DNA of 64,000 nt from Roseburia faecis. GTDB lineage: Bacteria > Bacillota > Clostridia > Lachnospirales > Lachnospiraceae. Position numbers and translations under genes: made by a program. Of the stretch, positions 44,569 to 53,297 are shown piece after piece. The notes beneath the pieces are model-generated. The model was given only the letters and a program-made list of their open reading frames with translations, was not told where the DNA came from and searched no databases. Numbering within the stretch: the first letter of the stretch is position 1; every line of letters starts with the position of its first letter. The stretch is taken from assembly GCF_001406815.1 (NCBI RefSeq), contig NZ_CVRR01000009.1, forward strand, positions 26,716 to 90,715, given 5' to 3'.

Positions 44569-45786
44569 TTAGATGTAATCGGAAATATATGGAATTTTAT
44601 GAAACAGTACATCATCCAGACGGTCTACCGCTTCCTGCTTCCCTTCAATGCGTTCAAGGGCATACAGACGCTCAGCCGTCTTGTATCCCAGTAAAAGGGT
44701 AGTCAGCGTACCTATCTCCATTTTTAACTTATACTCTGCTGGTTCATCGGTCAGCATACATGTTCCATCGGAAAAACAGAGCCGGAAACTGCGGTTGTTC
44801 CACAAAAGCAGGTGATCCTCAATTTCAAGTTCGATATACAGTGTTCCGCCATCCGGATCACATGGATAATCCTGTAAAAAGCTCTCGATATCAATAATCC
44901 GTCCCATGGCATACGGCCGGATCGTTTCCTTGATATCTCCATCATCCATCTCAAACGCAATCGGTTCGCTGAAATAGGTATAGCCATGCACCGCATCGAT
45001 CATGGAATCATGCGCGTGGATATACTCCCACAGCCCCTTTTTTGCCTCGCGATTTAAGTAGATCATTTCCTTGATATGCATGATATCGTTTTTGATCAGA
45101 TAGACCATAAATCCGCATGGCTTGTCCTTGGTGTTATAGTAAACTGCCACGTTCGTATCGTCCTCATCCCAGCGCCAGTATTCCTCCCACGCCAGTGCAT
45201 TCCGGAACAGGCAGCCGTGTGTGATTGATGCAAAATGCGAATGCAGCTCATGAAAATCGGTATTGTCCCAGTCCACACGCCGTACATACCCGGGTGCTTT
45301 TACTTTCGTCGGAATCTGCCGGTCCTTGATATTGAAAGAAATTTTATTGGATATGATCTCCCAGCCCAGATGATGATACAGCGGTATGGAATATGGATAC
45401 AGGAGGGCAAACGGTCTTCCCTGCTGTTTCATATGTTCCAGACTCTGATACATCAGTTTTTTCATAATGCCCTGCCCGGTATATTCCGGATATGTACAAA
45501 CACTCGTAACAAATCCAACGGGAAATACCTCCCCGTATATATTCATTTTCAATGGATATACGGCAAACTGGGAAATCAGGGTATCCCCGTCAAAACATCC
45601 CAGCACATCCGCACGCTCCAGTACCGGGAACTTCGACTGTTTAATCTCTTCATCTTTCCATCCGGTTGCCGTCAGTTCATCCTCCGTTACCTGAAAGGTA
45701 TAGCGCAGCAGCGCGTTATACTGGTCCAAATCCTTCACATCCTTTGGTTCTAAGTAGCGTATGGCATAATTTTCTACCGAATTCAT
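44569..45786 (-). CDS. Eis-like GNAT acetyltransferase
   Basis: A 405-aa protein with the three-part Eis layout: an N-terminal GNAT domain with the acetyl-CoA loop SVCTYPEYTGQGIMKKLM, a central second GNAT fold (ALLYPYSIPLYHHLGWEIIS at the junction), and a C-terminal SCP2-like domain (about 300-405: LELEIEDHLLLWNNRSFRLCFSDG). Eis relatives acetylate aminoglycosides or protein lysines; the substrate here is unknown. AAGGAGG precedes the ATG at 45,786. Single-gene unit. Confidence 0.85.
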   Translation of the reverse strand: MNSVENYAIRYLEPKDVKDLDQYNALLRYTFQVTEDELTATGWKDEEIKQSKFPVLERADVLGCFDGDTLISQFAVYPLKMNIYGEVFPVGFVTSVCTYPEYTGQGIMKKLMYQSLEHMKQQGRPFALLYPYSIPLYHHLGWEIISNKISFNIKDRQIPTKVKAPGYVRRVDWDNTDFHELHSHFASITHGCLFRNALAWEEYWRWDEDDTNVAVYYNTKDKPCGFMVYLIKNDIMHIKEMIYLNREAKKGLWEYIHAHDSMIDAVHGYTYFSEPIAFEMDDGDIKETIRPYAMGRIIDIESFLQDYPCDPDGGTLYIELEIEDHLLLWNNRSFRLCFSDGTCMLTDEPAEYKLKMEIGTLTTLLLGYKTAERLYALERIEGKQEAVDRLDDVLFHKIPYISDYI

Positions 45787-46021
45787 TTTTCCTCCTTCAT
45801 ACAAAGATATAACCATGGCAGCTTTTGGGAAAGCTTTTCCATAAGATCTACAATACCATATGTTGTAAGGCTATTCTTCGAAGTATAGACAGAATATTGT
45901 CTATGTTCAATTATATCATTGTATATATGCATCATCAATATCTTTCGCTGATTGTCCCTTTGGTTATGATCCGCAGACTGTCTGTCATACAGACCATAAT
46001 TTTGTTCTGCTTCCTGTAGTT

Positions 46022-47044
46022 TTATTTTTCTTTGACAGTTACTGTCATGCGTACCTTCGTGCCATCTTCTTTCGCATAAATATATGCACGTCCCTTGCCG
46101 ATAGCGGTGATCATGCCGGTTTCATTTACCGTGGCAACATTTGTGTTCGAACTGTAGTACTCCGGTTTGTTGCCGGAGGATACCGTTACCTTCGGCTGAC
46201 ATGTTTCGCCGGCCGCTAACGAAATCTGTTCCTGTCCGACGGTAATCTTTGGCTTCTTTACCGTGACCTCACAGGTTTTGCTGACACCGTCGACTGTGAC
46301 CGTGATGATGGCGGTTCCGTTTTTTATGGCGGTAACTTTGCCCTCATTGTCCACAGCGGCTACGCTTTTTTTATTTGTTTTCCACCTGGGAATACTTTTG
46401 GATGTGGAAGAAACGGATAACCGGAGCGTCCCCTTCCGGTAAAGGGATGCGGATGTCCGGTCCAGCCGAACCGTTGGCTGCTTTACCGTCACTTTACAGG
46501 TCTGGGCGGTTTTATCCGCTGTGACCGTAATGGTAGTTTCACCCGGTTTTTTTGCTGTGATCACGCCGTTTTCGTCCACCGAGGCGATGCTCGAGCGGGC
46601 GGATTTGTACGTGACCGGATGCCCGGTTGATGTCTCGGCTTTCAGCCGGGCCGTATATCCGTTCTCCAAGGATATGAATTTCTGACTTAATGTAATGACC
46701 GTTTTTTCAACTGTAACCCTGCAGCTTGCCTCCCCATTGTCAATTTTTGCAGTGATCGTAGCATTACCGGCCTTTTTCGCCGTGATCTTTCCATAAGTGT
46801 TCACGGACGCGACTGTGGAATCACTTGAAGAAAACTTTGGTTTCTTTCCAGTAGAAGTGATCGCAGTCAGATAATACTCGTCTCCAAATTTCATGGTCTT
46901 AGTGTATTTTGTCAGCAGAACGTATTCGTATCCGCTGGCAGCATATACTGTTGTGATTCCGTTGTAACTGGAGAATAAAAGCATGGAAACCATGCAGAAG
47001 ACAGCCAGTGCTGACTTTAAGAAGTTCTTTTTTGTGTGTAACAT
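46022..47044 (-). CDS. Secreted protein with four BIG2 immunoglobulin-like domains
   Basis: A 340-aa exported protein. The signal peptide (KSALAVFCMVSMLLFSSYNGITTVYAAS) is followed by four bacterial Ig-like type 2 domains at about 40-115, 116-190, 191-265 and 266-340. Each holds the pattern S-x-x-x-S-V-A-x-V-x-x-x-G-x-I/V-T-A (TVASVNTYGKITAKKAG, SIASVDENGVITAKKPG, SVAAVDNEGKVTAIKNG, NVATVNETGMITAIGKG). No anchor, catalytic domain or sortase signal is seen. It is probably a cell-surface or matrix component. Confidence 0.93.
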   Translation of the reverse strand: MLHTKKNFLKSALAVFCMVSMLLFSSYNGITTVYAASGYEYVLLTKYTKTMKFGDEYYLTAITSTGKKPKFSSSDSTVASVNTYGKITAKKAGNATITAKIDNGEASCRVTVEKTVITLSQKFISLENGYTARLKAETSTGHPVTYKSARSSIASVDENGVITAKKPGETTITVTADKTAQTCKVTVKQPTVRLDRTSASLYRKGTLRLSVSSTSKSIPRWKTNKKSVAAVDNEGKVTAIKNGTAIITVTVDGVSKTCEVTVKKPKITVGQEQISLAAGETCQPKVTVSSGNKPEYYSSNTNVATVNETGMITAIGKGRAYIYAKEDGTKVRMTVTVKEK

Positions 47045-47134
47045 ATGCCCCCATTTCCGGTTGCAGAAACAAACGGGACAATCAGCTTGTATAAAAATCT
47101 AGCATATCTTCTGCGGTTTGTAAAGAGATTTTTG

Positions 47135-48832
47135 TTATTCTCCAACCACAACCTTACAATCCTTCGTAAAACACGCAATTCCGTACTTGATAAAGTTTCT
47201 CATTCCATCCTGTCTCAGCCTATCCACATAGTCTTTTTCCTCTATCTGCTCCAGTGCTTTGGCACATGCAGCATCCATATCTCCATTTTCTGCATATTTG
47301 AGTTCGATTACAATTCCGGTCCGGTTGTCCGGCACCTCAACCAGAATATCACTGTAGCCGGTTCTGGACTCGGCATTTGACTTTGTAAGCCAGGTTGCTT
47401 TATAACCCAGCAGACCAAGCAGAATGCCATGATAGAAATTTTCTTTCTTTTCTTTTGCAGCTGCCGTGTCTCTTATGCTGATCGTGTTCCACAGATAATC
47501 CCCGAAGATCTGCTCAATTTTTTCCGGATCTTTTTCCAAAAATGCATTGCTCAATTCTTCCAGTTTTTTACCGTCATTCCTGGACACATCGCTGAACCAT
47601 TCCCTGATTTTCTTTATAAAAAGGTTTTTAATTTCCCTGTTTGGAATAGTCAGGCGGTATTTTCCGCTTTCTGTACGTCCCTGATGCGTCAGATATCCGG
47701 TAGTAAAAAGTACGCTCCACAGATTTTCAATGTTTTTATCAAGCTCATCATATGTGAGTTCCAGCGAGATTTCTTTTTCAATGCATTCTCCTGCAATCAG
47801 ACGCTCGATTTCGTTTTTTGTCTGGACATCCGCTTTGTCTATAAATCTACGCACAATGGCATTGCCGCTTGAATTCGACCAGAAATCTTCTGGCATTGCG
47901 TTCGGATCTGCACACAGGCTTTTACAATACCGGATAACATCCCACGGACAGTAAATATCGGTGTTTCCGAAATGATAACCATCGTACCACTCCTTAACTT
48001 CCGGATAGTGGTCTGAAAACGTGTAATCATCCAGAAGTTTTTCAACCTCATTGTCCGTAAATCCAAAACTCTCATCATACGGAACATTTAAAACCGACAA
48101 AACCTCGAAATTGTTAAATCCTGTAAAAATACTTTCTTTGGAAATACGCAGGCATCCTGTTAAAACGGCAAACTGCAGACTATCATTGGTCTTTAAAGCC
48201 ATTCCGAAAAGTCCCCTAATGAGTGAAACCATCTCCCGATAATAGCCATTCTGAAACGCTTTATCCAGTGGAACATCATATTCATCTATGAGGATTACGG
48301 TTTTTTGTCCATAATGCCTATGCAATAAATGTGACAGTATATATATGCTTGATGTCAGTATATTCTCATCCATAGAATATTTACCATTATGCAATGCGAC
48401 AATTGCCTGATACTGCTCCTTTTCATTATCAGATAGTTTGTCACTCTCTGACAAAAATGAAAAACGTTGTGCCTCTCTTCCTGCCAGCTCTGTGATACGA
48501 TACCTTGCATCCTCATAAGATAATCCTTCCACGCTCTTGAGTGAAAGAAATATGACCGGGTATTTTCCCATATATTGTTCGCAAATTTCCTTGTTTCCCG
48601 CAATATATAACCCGTCAAACAATGTCGTATCCGCGCCTGCCTCAAAAAAAGCCCGCAGCATACTCATATTTAATGTTTTTCCAAAGCGGCGGGGACGGGT
48701 AAAAAGAGTTACTTTGCCTCCGGTTTCCACCAGTTGTTCTATAAGCTTTGTTTTATCCATGTAATAAAATCCAAACTTTCGGATTTCTTCAAAATTTTCA
48801 ATTCCAACCGGTAATTTTAAACTGTTTGCCAT
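47135..48832 (-). CDS. AAA-ATPase-like protein with C-terminal PDDEXK nuclease domain
   Basis: A 565-aa member of the same broad family as 14,526-16,097 but of a different subgroup. It starts LKLPVGIENFEEIRKFGFYYMDKT, carries the phosphate-binding loop TLFTRPRRFGKTLNMSM and the Walker B region TVILIDEYDVPLDKA. The nuclease core is at the C-terminus: RTGYSDILVEV and GIVIELKYAE, followed by DAACAKALEQIEEKDY. The start at 48,832 has AAGGGGGG upstream. Cellular role unknown; a defence or mobile-element link is only suspected. Confidence 0.88.
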   Translation of the reverse strand: MANSLKLPVGIENFEEIRKFGFYYMDKTKLIEQLVETGGKVTLFTRPRRFGKTLNMSMLRAFFEAGADTTLFDGLYIAGNKEICEQYMGKYPVIFLSLKSVEGLSYEDARYRITELAGREAQRFSFLSESDKLSDNEKEQYQAIVALHNGKYSMDENILTSSIYILSHLLHRHYGQKTVILIDEYDVPLDKAFQNGYYREMVSLIRGLFGMALKTNDSLQFAVLTGCLRISKESIFTGFNNFEVLSVLNVPYDESFGFTDNEVEKLLDDYTFSDHYPEVKEWYDGYHFGNTDIYCPWDVIRYCKSLCADPNAMPEDFWSNSSGNAIVRRFIDKADVQTKNEIERLIAGECIEKEISLELTYDELDKNIENLWSVLFTTGYLTHQGRTESGKYRLTIPNREIKNLFIKKIREWFSDVSRNDGKKLEELSNAFLEKDPEKIEQIFGDYLWNTISIRDTAAAKEKKENFYHGILLGLLGYKATWLTKSNAESRTGYSDILVEVPDNRTGIVIELKYAENGDMDAACAKALEQIEEKDYVDRLRQDGMRNFIKYGIACFTKDCKVVVGE

Positions 48833-49199
48833 AGAAGCCCCCCTTCTTTTCCACAAAAATAAGCTATGAATAGTATAACCTATCCACAGCTTATTGAAAA
48901 GTTAATTGTTTGTTATTGTCCACTAACTGCTCCAATCTTTTCATTGTAATTCTCGACTTACATTGATTTAAGAGGCTTGTTCGGACAGGGAAATTTTAAT
49001 GTTCGGATATCTCCGGATTTGCACAGAAAAGTCTTTGTATAAGCAATCACACACTAGATGTCCATGAATCGACATATCTGGGGACCCCTTAAAAAATCGC
49101 CTGCTGCCCAGGAACCATGCTAAGAAATTTATACCTAAGTTTATAAGTTGTTTCGAATTTTCATAAACTCTTTAGCATGTTGTCACAACCTGTTCATAA
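48833..49199. other. Non-coding stretch, nothing recognised
   Basis: This AT-rich leader lies upstream of the AAA-ATPase-like gene. No open frame with a ribosome site is seen, and no repeat or RNA gene is recognised. Confidence 0.4.
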
Positions 49200-49359
49200 T
49201 GCACTGGTAATATAAAACCACCAAAACAAAAGGGGCTGTTGTATTTTAACAAACGGTGTTGGGGTGCTGTCAGTTCCGACTAAAAACAATTCGCGAAAGC
49301 GATTTTTCTTATAGATCCGCCACAGAATATCTTTTCCTCCCTCTGTGGCGGGATTTTTT
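49200..49359 (+). ncRNA. Candidate small RNA ending in a strong terminator
   Basis: No protein frame is supported, yet the stretch ends in a first-class terminator (49,317-49,359) that no upstream plus-strand gene explains. It also contains a compact hairpin TCGC-GAAA-GCGA with a GNRA-type tetraloop at about 49,292-49,303. The 5' end is not defined, and I recognise no known RNA family. Confidence 0.4.
49317..49359 (+). terminator. Intrinsic terminator of an orphan transcript
   Basis: CCGCCACAGA pairs perfectly with TCTGTGGCGG around a 15-nt loop and is followed by ATTTTTT. Confidence 0.88.
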
Positions 49360-49427
49360 ATGCACATTGCCTTCTGGATATTGACATATGTGTGAAAATC
49401 TGCTGGCTGAATTTTTTTCTCTCTTTC

Positions 49428-49717
49428 GGGACATATGCATGGAAACTTATCGGCTATGTCCTTCTTCTTTTGCTCGCTGGGACATATGCATGGAAACTTA
49501 TCGGCTATGTCCCTTTTCTTTTGCTCACTGGGACATATGCATGGAAACTTATCGGCTATGTCCCTTTTCTTTTGTTTCCCGGGACATATATGCCAGAAAA
49601 AACGCTATATGTCCCATTGCCGCAGACATAAGGGACATAATGCAAAGGAATGATTCTATATGTCCCACTGTGCCAAAAAAGCGAGACATAACAGAGCAAA
49701 AATTTTCTATATGTCCC
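49428..49717 (+). repeat. Repeat array D (51-bp unit, 6 copies)
   Basis: GGGACATA starts at 49,428, 49,479, 49,530, 49,581, 49,632 and 49,683 (last copy GAGACATA); TATGTCCC starts at 49,455, 49,506, 49,557, 49,608, 49,659 and 49,710 (first copy TATGTCCT). Both series have an exact 51-bp period with 16 nt from TATGTCCC to GGGACATA. The first three units share nearly identical spacers, the later ones do not. It ends 17 bp from the stop codon of the CsrA-like gene. Confidence 0.95.
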
Positions 49718-49734
49718 CAGGATCGCCTTGCTTA

Positions 49735-50034
49735 TTACCGTTTTTTGTATGTCACGGTCTCCTCCCCGCTGACATGCGACTGGTTGCGCTTTTCGCGCAT
49801 GAGGATTTCTGCAATCTCACGCTGTGCTGTTTTTGAAATTCCTTTTTCTTTATAATAAGGCGATGGCTTTTTGTCTTTGCCCGCACTGTTTCTGGCAACA
49901 TTTATTTCGCGCAGTGCATCCACCAGCAGATGTATGTTGTTGGCAGAGCCTTCGGAGAAAATAATTTTAATGTTATCTCCCAATGTAATGTATTCGCCCG
50001 GTTTCAAGCTCAGTTTCAGCATAAGAACCTCCAT
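49735..50034 (-). CDS. CsrA-like protein with C-terminal extension
   Basis: A 99-aa protein. Residues 5-49 follow the CsrA pattern: MLKLSLKPGEYITLGD, hydrophobic strands (NIKIIFSEG), IHLLVDALREINVAR, with the Gly-Glu, Gly-Asp and the RNA-binding Arg (V-A-R in place of V-H-R) in register. A basic extension of about 50 residues (YYKEKGISKTAQREIAEILMREKR) follows, absent from normal CsrA of about 60-70 aa. CsrA binds GGA motifs in mRNA hairpins and controls motility and carbon use. ATG at 50,034 and at 50,022 both have ribosome sites. No fliW is next to it. Array D follows its stop codon. Confidence 0.6.
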   Translation of the reverse strand: MEVLMLKLSLKPGEYITLGDNIKIIFSEGSANNIHLLVDALREINVARNSAGKDKKPSPYYKEKGISKTAQREIAEILMREKRNQSHVSGEETVTYKKR

Positions 50035-50168
50035 GTTTATTCTCCTTCATCCAGAGGATGCAACTCTCATTATAAGATTGTTACATCTTGACGTGGGGAT
50101 ATATACGGATTACCATGCATTTCTGTACTGCCACTCAAGAATCTGACTTCTATGAAAGGAGCAACAAA

Positions 50169-50747
50169 ATGGGAACCACACAACCGATTCGAAATCGCAA
50201 GGAATTGCAAAAATTCAGCACATACTACCAGACGGTCAAACCACACCCCCGCAACTATGCCCTGATTATCCTCGGTCTTAATACGGCATTGCGCATCAGT
50301 GACCTTTTACAGCTGCAATGGTTCGATGTCTATGATTTTTACACGCAGCGTTTCCGTGAACATCTGCTTATACTGGAACAGAAAACCGGAAAACAAAATT
50401 ACATTGCACTCAACAAAAATGCCAAGAATGCCCTACGATGGTATATGGATGCCTGTTTTCCACAGGAAAGTGATTATCTGTTTTGCAAAAACACCGACCG
50501 GCAGCATCCCATCAACCGTTCGCAGGCATACCGCATTGTAAAAGAAGCCGCAGCCCAAACCACAAACAGCCGCATGGTCAGCTGTCACTCCATGCGGAAA
50601 ACGTTTGGCTACCACGCATGGAAACAGGGAGCACAGCCCGCACTGCTTATGGGTTTGTTCAATCACTCTTCCTATGATGTCACCAAACGCTATCTTGGAA
50701 TTGAGCAGGATGAAAAGGATTCTGTCTATTTGAAAATAGATCTGTAA
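50169..50747 (+). CDS. Small tyrosine recombinase (catalytic domain only)
   Basis: A 192-aa protein lacking the N-terminal core-binding domain of normal integrases (about 300 aa). Catalytic residues can be placed: Arg in NTALRISDLLQLQW, His and Arg in CHSMRKTFGYHAW, His in LFNHSSYDVTKRY, and the nucleophile Tyr in KRYLGI. AAAGGAG precedes the ATG at 50,169. Such short recombinases occur as phase-variation or element resolvases. It is divergent from the CsrA-like gene. Its target is unknown; I find no invertible repeat pair next to it. Confidence 0.85.
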   Translation: MGTTQPIRNRKELQKFSTYYQTVKPHPRNYALIILGLNTALRISDLLQLQWFDVYDFYTQRFREHLLILEQKTGKQNYIALNKNAKNALRWYMDACFPQESDYLFCKNTDRQHPINRSQAYRIVKEAAAQTTNSRMVSCHSMRKTFGYHAWKQGAQPALLMGLFNHSSYDVTKRYLGIEQDEKDSVYLKIDL

Positions 50748-50817
50748 TCAAAAATTTGAAATTTTTTATTTTAGGGGTTAAGTTCCAGAAATGCCATCCG
50801 ATATAAAAGATGTAAAT

Positions 50818-50855
50818 AAAAATGCAACAATTCTTATAAGAATTGTTGCATTTTT
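50818..50855. terminator. Bidirectional terminator behind the recombinase
   Basis: A perfect 38-bp palindrome: AAAAATGCAACAATTCTTA and its exact complement, with terminal A- and T-runs. Confidence 0.9.
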
Positions 50856-51010
50856 ATGTTGCAATTTTATTATGTTTATTATCTGTAAAACTATGTGTTC
50901 TTTTTTCTTTTCCAATCAGATCTTTGGACTCCATTTTTCTTAAAAGAACTGCTACCCGCGCCGTGCTGATTCCAAGCGTATCGCTGATTTTTCCTGCTAT
51001 AACCTGAATC
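50854..51010 (-). pseudogene. C-terminal remnant of a winged-helix (MarR-like) regulator
   Basis: On the minus strand about 50 codons read AGKISDTLGISTARVAVLLRKMESKDLIGKEK, a MarR-type recognition helix and wing, ending in TAA inside the terminator at 50,818-50,855. The first helices and any start codon are missing, so this is a leftover fragment. Confidence 0.65.
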
Positions 51011-51106
51011 TATGGAGAAATGCATCATTTATGTATTATACAGTTTTATTTTTTCCTGCTATAATCAGAGTAATTACAATAATTTTGAACGAAAGACGGT
51101 ATTAAA

Positions 51107-51964
51107 ATGAAAATTTCTGACGCATGTAATCATAAAAAAAGCTTATCTTTTGAGATATTTCCTCCGAAAAAGGACAGTGAACTGAAAAATATTGATGCGA
51201 CACTTGATGTGCTGTGCGAACTGCAGCCGGATTTTATCAGCGTGACGTTTGGTGCGGGCGGCAGCTTAAACTGTAACCGCACGATTGAACTTGCCAAAAA
51301 GATCAAGCAGAACTACCATGTGGAGCCGGTTGTGCACCTGACCTGCCTGCATTACAACCGCGCGGAAATTGACGAATTTGCCAGAATCCTTACCGCAGAA
51401 GGCATCCAGAATGTGCTGGCACTGCGCGGAGACCGAAATCCGGATCTTACCGAAAAAGATGATTTTAAGCATGCATCCGACCTCATTTCCTATCTGAAAC
51501 CGAAGGGGGATTTCTGCTTTTTAGGTGCCTGCTACCCGGAATGTCATCCGGAATCTGCCAATAAGATTGAAGAAATCCGCCACCTGAAGGAAAAGGTAAA
51601 TGCCGGAGCAGAAGTGCTGCTTTCCCAGTTGTTTTTTGACAACACACAGTTTTACCGTTTTGTGGAGGACTGCCGGATTGCGGATATCAATGTGCCAATT
51701 GTTCCTGGCATCATGCCGGTCATCAATGCCGCGCAGATCAAGCGAATGATTACGATGTGCGGAGCTTCTTTCCCGGAGCGTTTCCAGAAGATCATTCATA
51801 AATTTGAAGATAACAAGGCAGCTTTATTTGATGCGGGTATGTCGTATGCGTTAAGCCAGATCATTGATCTGCTGGCAAACGATACCGATGGAATTCACCT
51901 GTATACCATGAACAATCCGGTGGTTGCCCGCAGGATCTGTGAGGGAATTCAGCATATTATATGA
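51107..51964 (+). CDS. metF: 5,10-methylenetetrahydrofolate reductase
   Basis: A 285-aa TIM-barrel flavoprotein that makes 5-methyl-THF for methionine synthesis or, in acetogens, the methyl branch. SFEIFPPKKDSELK near the N-terminus holds the catalytic Glu, then FISVTFGAGGS, VLALRGDRNPD and GACYPECHPES, the usual MetF landmarks. It has its own TATAAT box near 51,061, about 45 bp upstream. No methionine synthase or SAM riboswitch is nearby. The C-terminus contains the expected LSQIIDLL and GIHLYTMN segments. Confidence 0.95.
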   Translation: MKISDACNHKKSLSFEIFPPKKDSELKNIDATLDVLCELQPDFISVTFGAGGSLNCNRTIELAKKIKQNYHVEPVVHLTCLHYNRAEIDEFARILTAEGIQNVLALRGDRNPDLTEKDDFKHASDLISYLKPKGDFCFLGACYPECHPESANKIEEIRHLKEKVNAGAEVLLSQLFFDNTQFYRFVEDCRIADINVPIVPGIMPVINAAQIKRMITMCGASFPERFQKIIHKFEDNKAALFDAGMSYALSQIIDLLANDTDGIHLYTMNNPVVARRICEGIQHII

Positions 51965-51999
51965 TGTTTATTGTGTCAGGCACTTTGTTCTTTTAGGCA

Positions 52000-52515
52000 T
52001 TATCTGCAAAAAAGTGATTCCTTCAACTCAACATACCCAATGAGCATCGGTCCGGCCAAAAATAAAAGAACACCTTCCATCACCCTCACAAGAGAAATTT
52101 TTTGCGTAAAACTCATGCTTCCGATCACGATCAGCATGGCAAATGCGCCAAATTTCCACACAAACTTCCAAAGATACTGCATCCTCACACGGAAGTAGTT
52201 TTTTCCCGAAACCGGAACAAACCGAAGTATTTTTGAAACCGCATCCGATTTTTGCATCCTCCGGCTGAAGGCTTCATTGCTCCATTGATACGGTGCCAAT
52301 ACATAGTTATCCATAAAAACGACCATCCACACATAGCTCAGTATCATCCACGCATCCCGATAAAATATTCCATCAAAAATCAGCGTCATCCCTAACACTA
52401 GCACAACAGCTGCAAACATCCAGTATAAAAACCATGCCAGCTGATCCGTACTCTCCTTTAAATTCCGGTCAAAATTCTTCAAATTTTCCTGTTGCTTCTT
52501 ATCCTCTATCGTCAT
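52000..52515 (-). CDS. Membrane protein of the YtrABC-like operon
   Basis: A 171-aa protein with four predicted helices in two pairs (WFLYWMFAAVVLVLGMTLIF, AWMILSYVWMVVFM; then FGAFAMLIVIGSMSF, VLLFLAGPMLIGYVEL). It is last in the ABC operon, 115 bp after the second ATPase. It may be a second permease-like partner, but I recognise no family. The ATG at 52,515 (AGGAG 8 nt upstream) is preferred to a GTG three codons earlier. Confidence 0.6.
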   Translation of the reverse strand: MTIEDKKQQENLKNFDRNLKESTDQLAWFLYWMFAAVVLVLGMTLIFDGIFYRDAWMILSYVWMVVFMDNYVLAPYQWSNEAFSRRMQKSDAVSKILRFVPVSGKNYFRVRMQYLWKFVWKFGAFAMLIVIGSMSFTQKISLVRVMEGVLLFLAGPMLIGYVELKESLFCR

Positions 52516-52630
52516 CCTCGACACTCCTGTCTTTTACACATAATACCCATGTGTTTCGATTCAAGCACATTTTTCTGCACTTCACTCAACCATTGCCGTC
52601 TCACCGCATAACCTTCACTGCCACAACGCC

Positions 52631-53296
52631 TTATGCATTCTCATAAAACGAAGTAAATTCCCCATGCTCAAACTGTCCGATATAATCAAATTCTTTCCGG
52701 ATGTCATCCTCTAAGTGCGACGACATGATCACGGAACAGTCCAGCACTTCCAACTGCTGCCGGAGCAACCTGTAAAATTCCTTGCGGAAGATCGGATCCA
52801 TCCCCGCAGTCGGCTCATCTAAAAGAAGAAGCCTCGGTTTGTGTGCGAGTGCAAATGCAAGCTGAAACTTCATATTCTCACCGCGCGACATCTTCTCCAC
52901 GGTCCGTGCCGTGGTAAGATCCATCTGCTCCATCAGCGCAGCAAACTGATCCATATCAAAGGTATCATAGAAGCTGCCCAGCATCCTTGCATTCTCTCTT
53001 GCACTCTTCTGCCGCAAAAACAACCGCTCCTCAGAGACAAATCCGATCCGGTTCATCGACCACGCATGATCTTCCGCGATATCGGTTCCGTCCAGATAAA
53101 AGCTGCCGCGATAATGCTTCTTTTCCTCCATAATATAGCGGAAGAATGTCGTCTTTCCGGCACCGTTTTCCCCGATGATTCCCATAATATATCCACTTGG
53201 AAGTTCAAAATCCACATTTTGCAAAGCGAACCTGCCTTTGCCGAATAACGCTTTCTTCCCCTGTACCTGCTTCGCAGAAAAAATAATATCTTCCAT
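52631..53296 (-). CDS. ABC transporter ATPase (second of the YtrABC-like operon)
   Basis: A 221-aa ATPase. Walker A is GENGAGKTTFF, the signature region reads MSRGENMKFQLAFALAHKP, and Walker B LLLLDEPTAGMD. The signature is SRGE rather than SGGQ, as in other YtrB-like ATPases. The start MEDIIFSAKQVQ at 53,296 follows the GntR stop codon directly (1-bp gap). It probably pairs with the permease at 53,657-54,358 or with the small membrane protein. Confidence 0.9.
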   Translation of the reverse strand: MEDIIFSAKQVQGKKALFGKGRFALQNVDFELPSGYIMGIIGENGAGKTTFFRYIMEEKKHYRGSFYLDGTDIAEDHAWSMNRIGFVSEERLFLRQKSARENARMLGSFYDTFDMDQFAALMEQMDLTTARTVEKMSRGENMKFQLAFALAHKPRLLLLDEPTAGMDPIFRKEFYRLLRQQLEVLDCSVIMSSHLEDDIRKEFDYIGQFEHGEFTSFYENA

Positions 53297-53297
53297 C

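Noticed and set aside
49388..49855. 155-codon open frame across array D
   Set aside because: Same reason as for array C; it also runs into the CsrA-like gene on the other strand and has no ribosome site.
50169..50747. Invertible promoter or phase-variable switch controlled by the small recombinase
   Set aside because: No pair of inverted repeats of suitable length flanks a promoter next to the gene; the nearest perfect palindrome (50,818-50,855) is a terminator.
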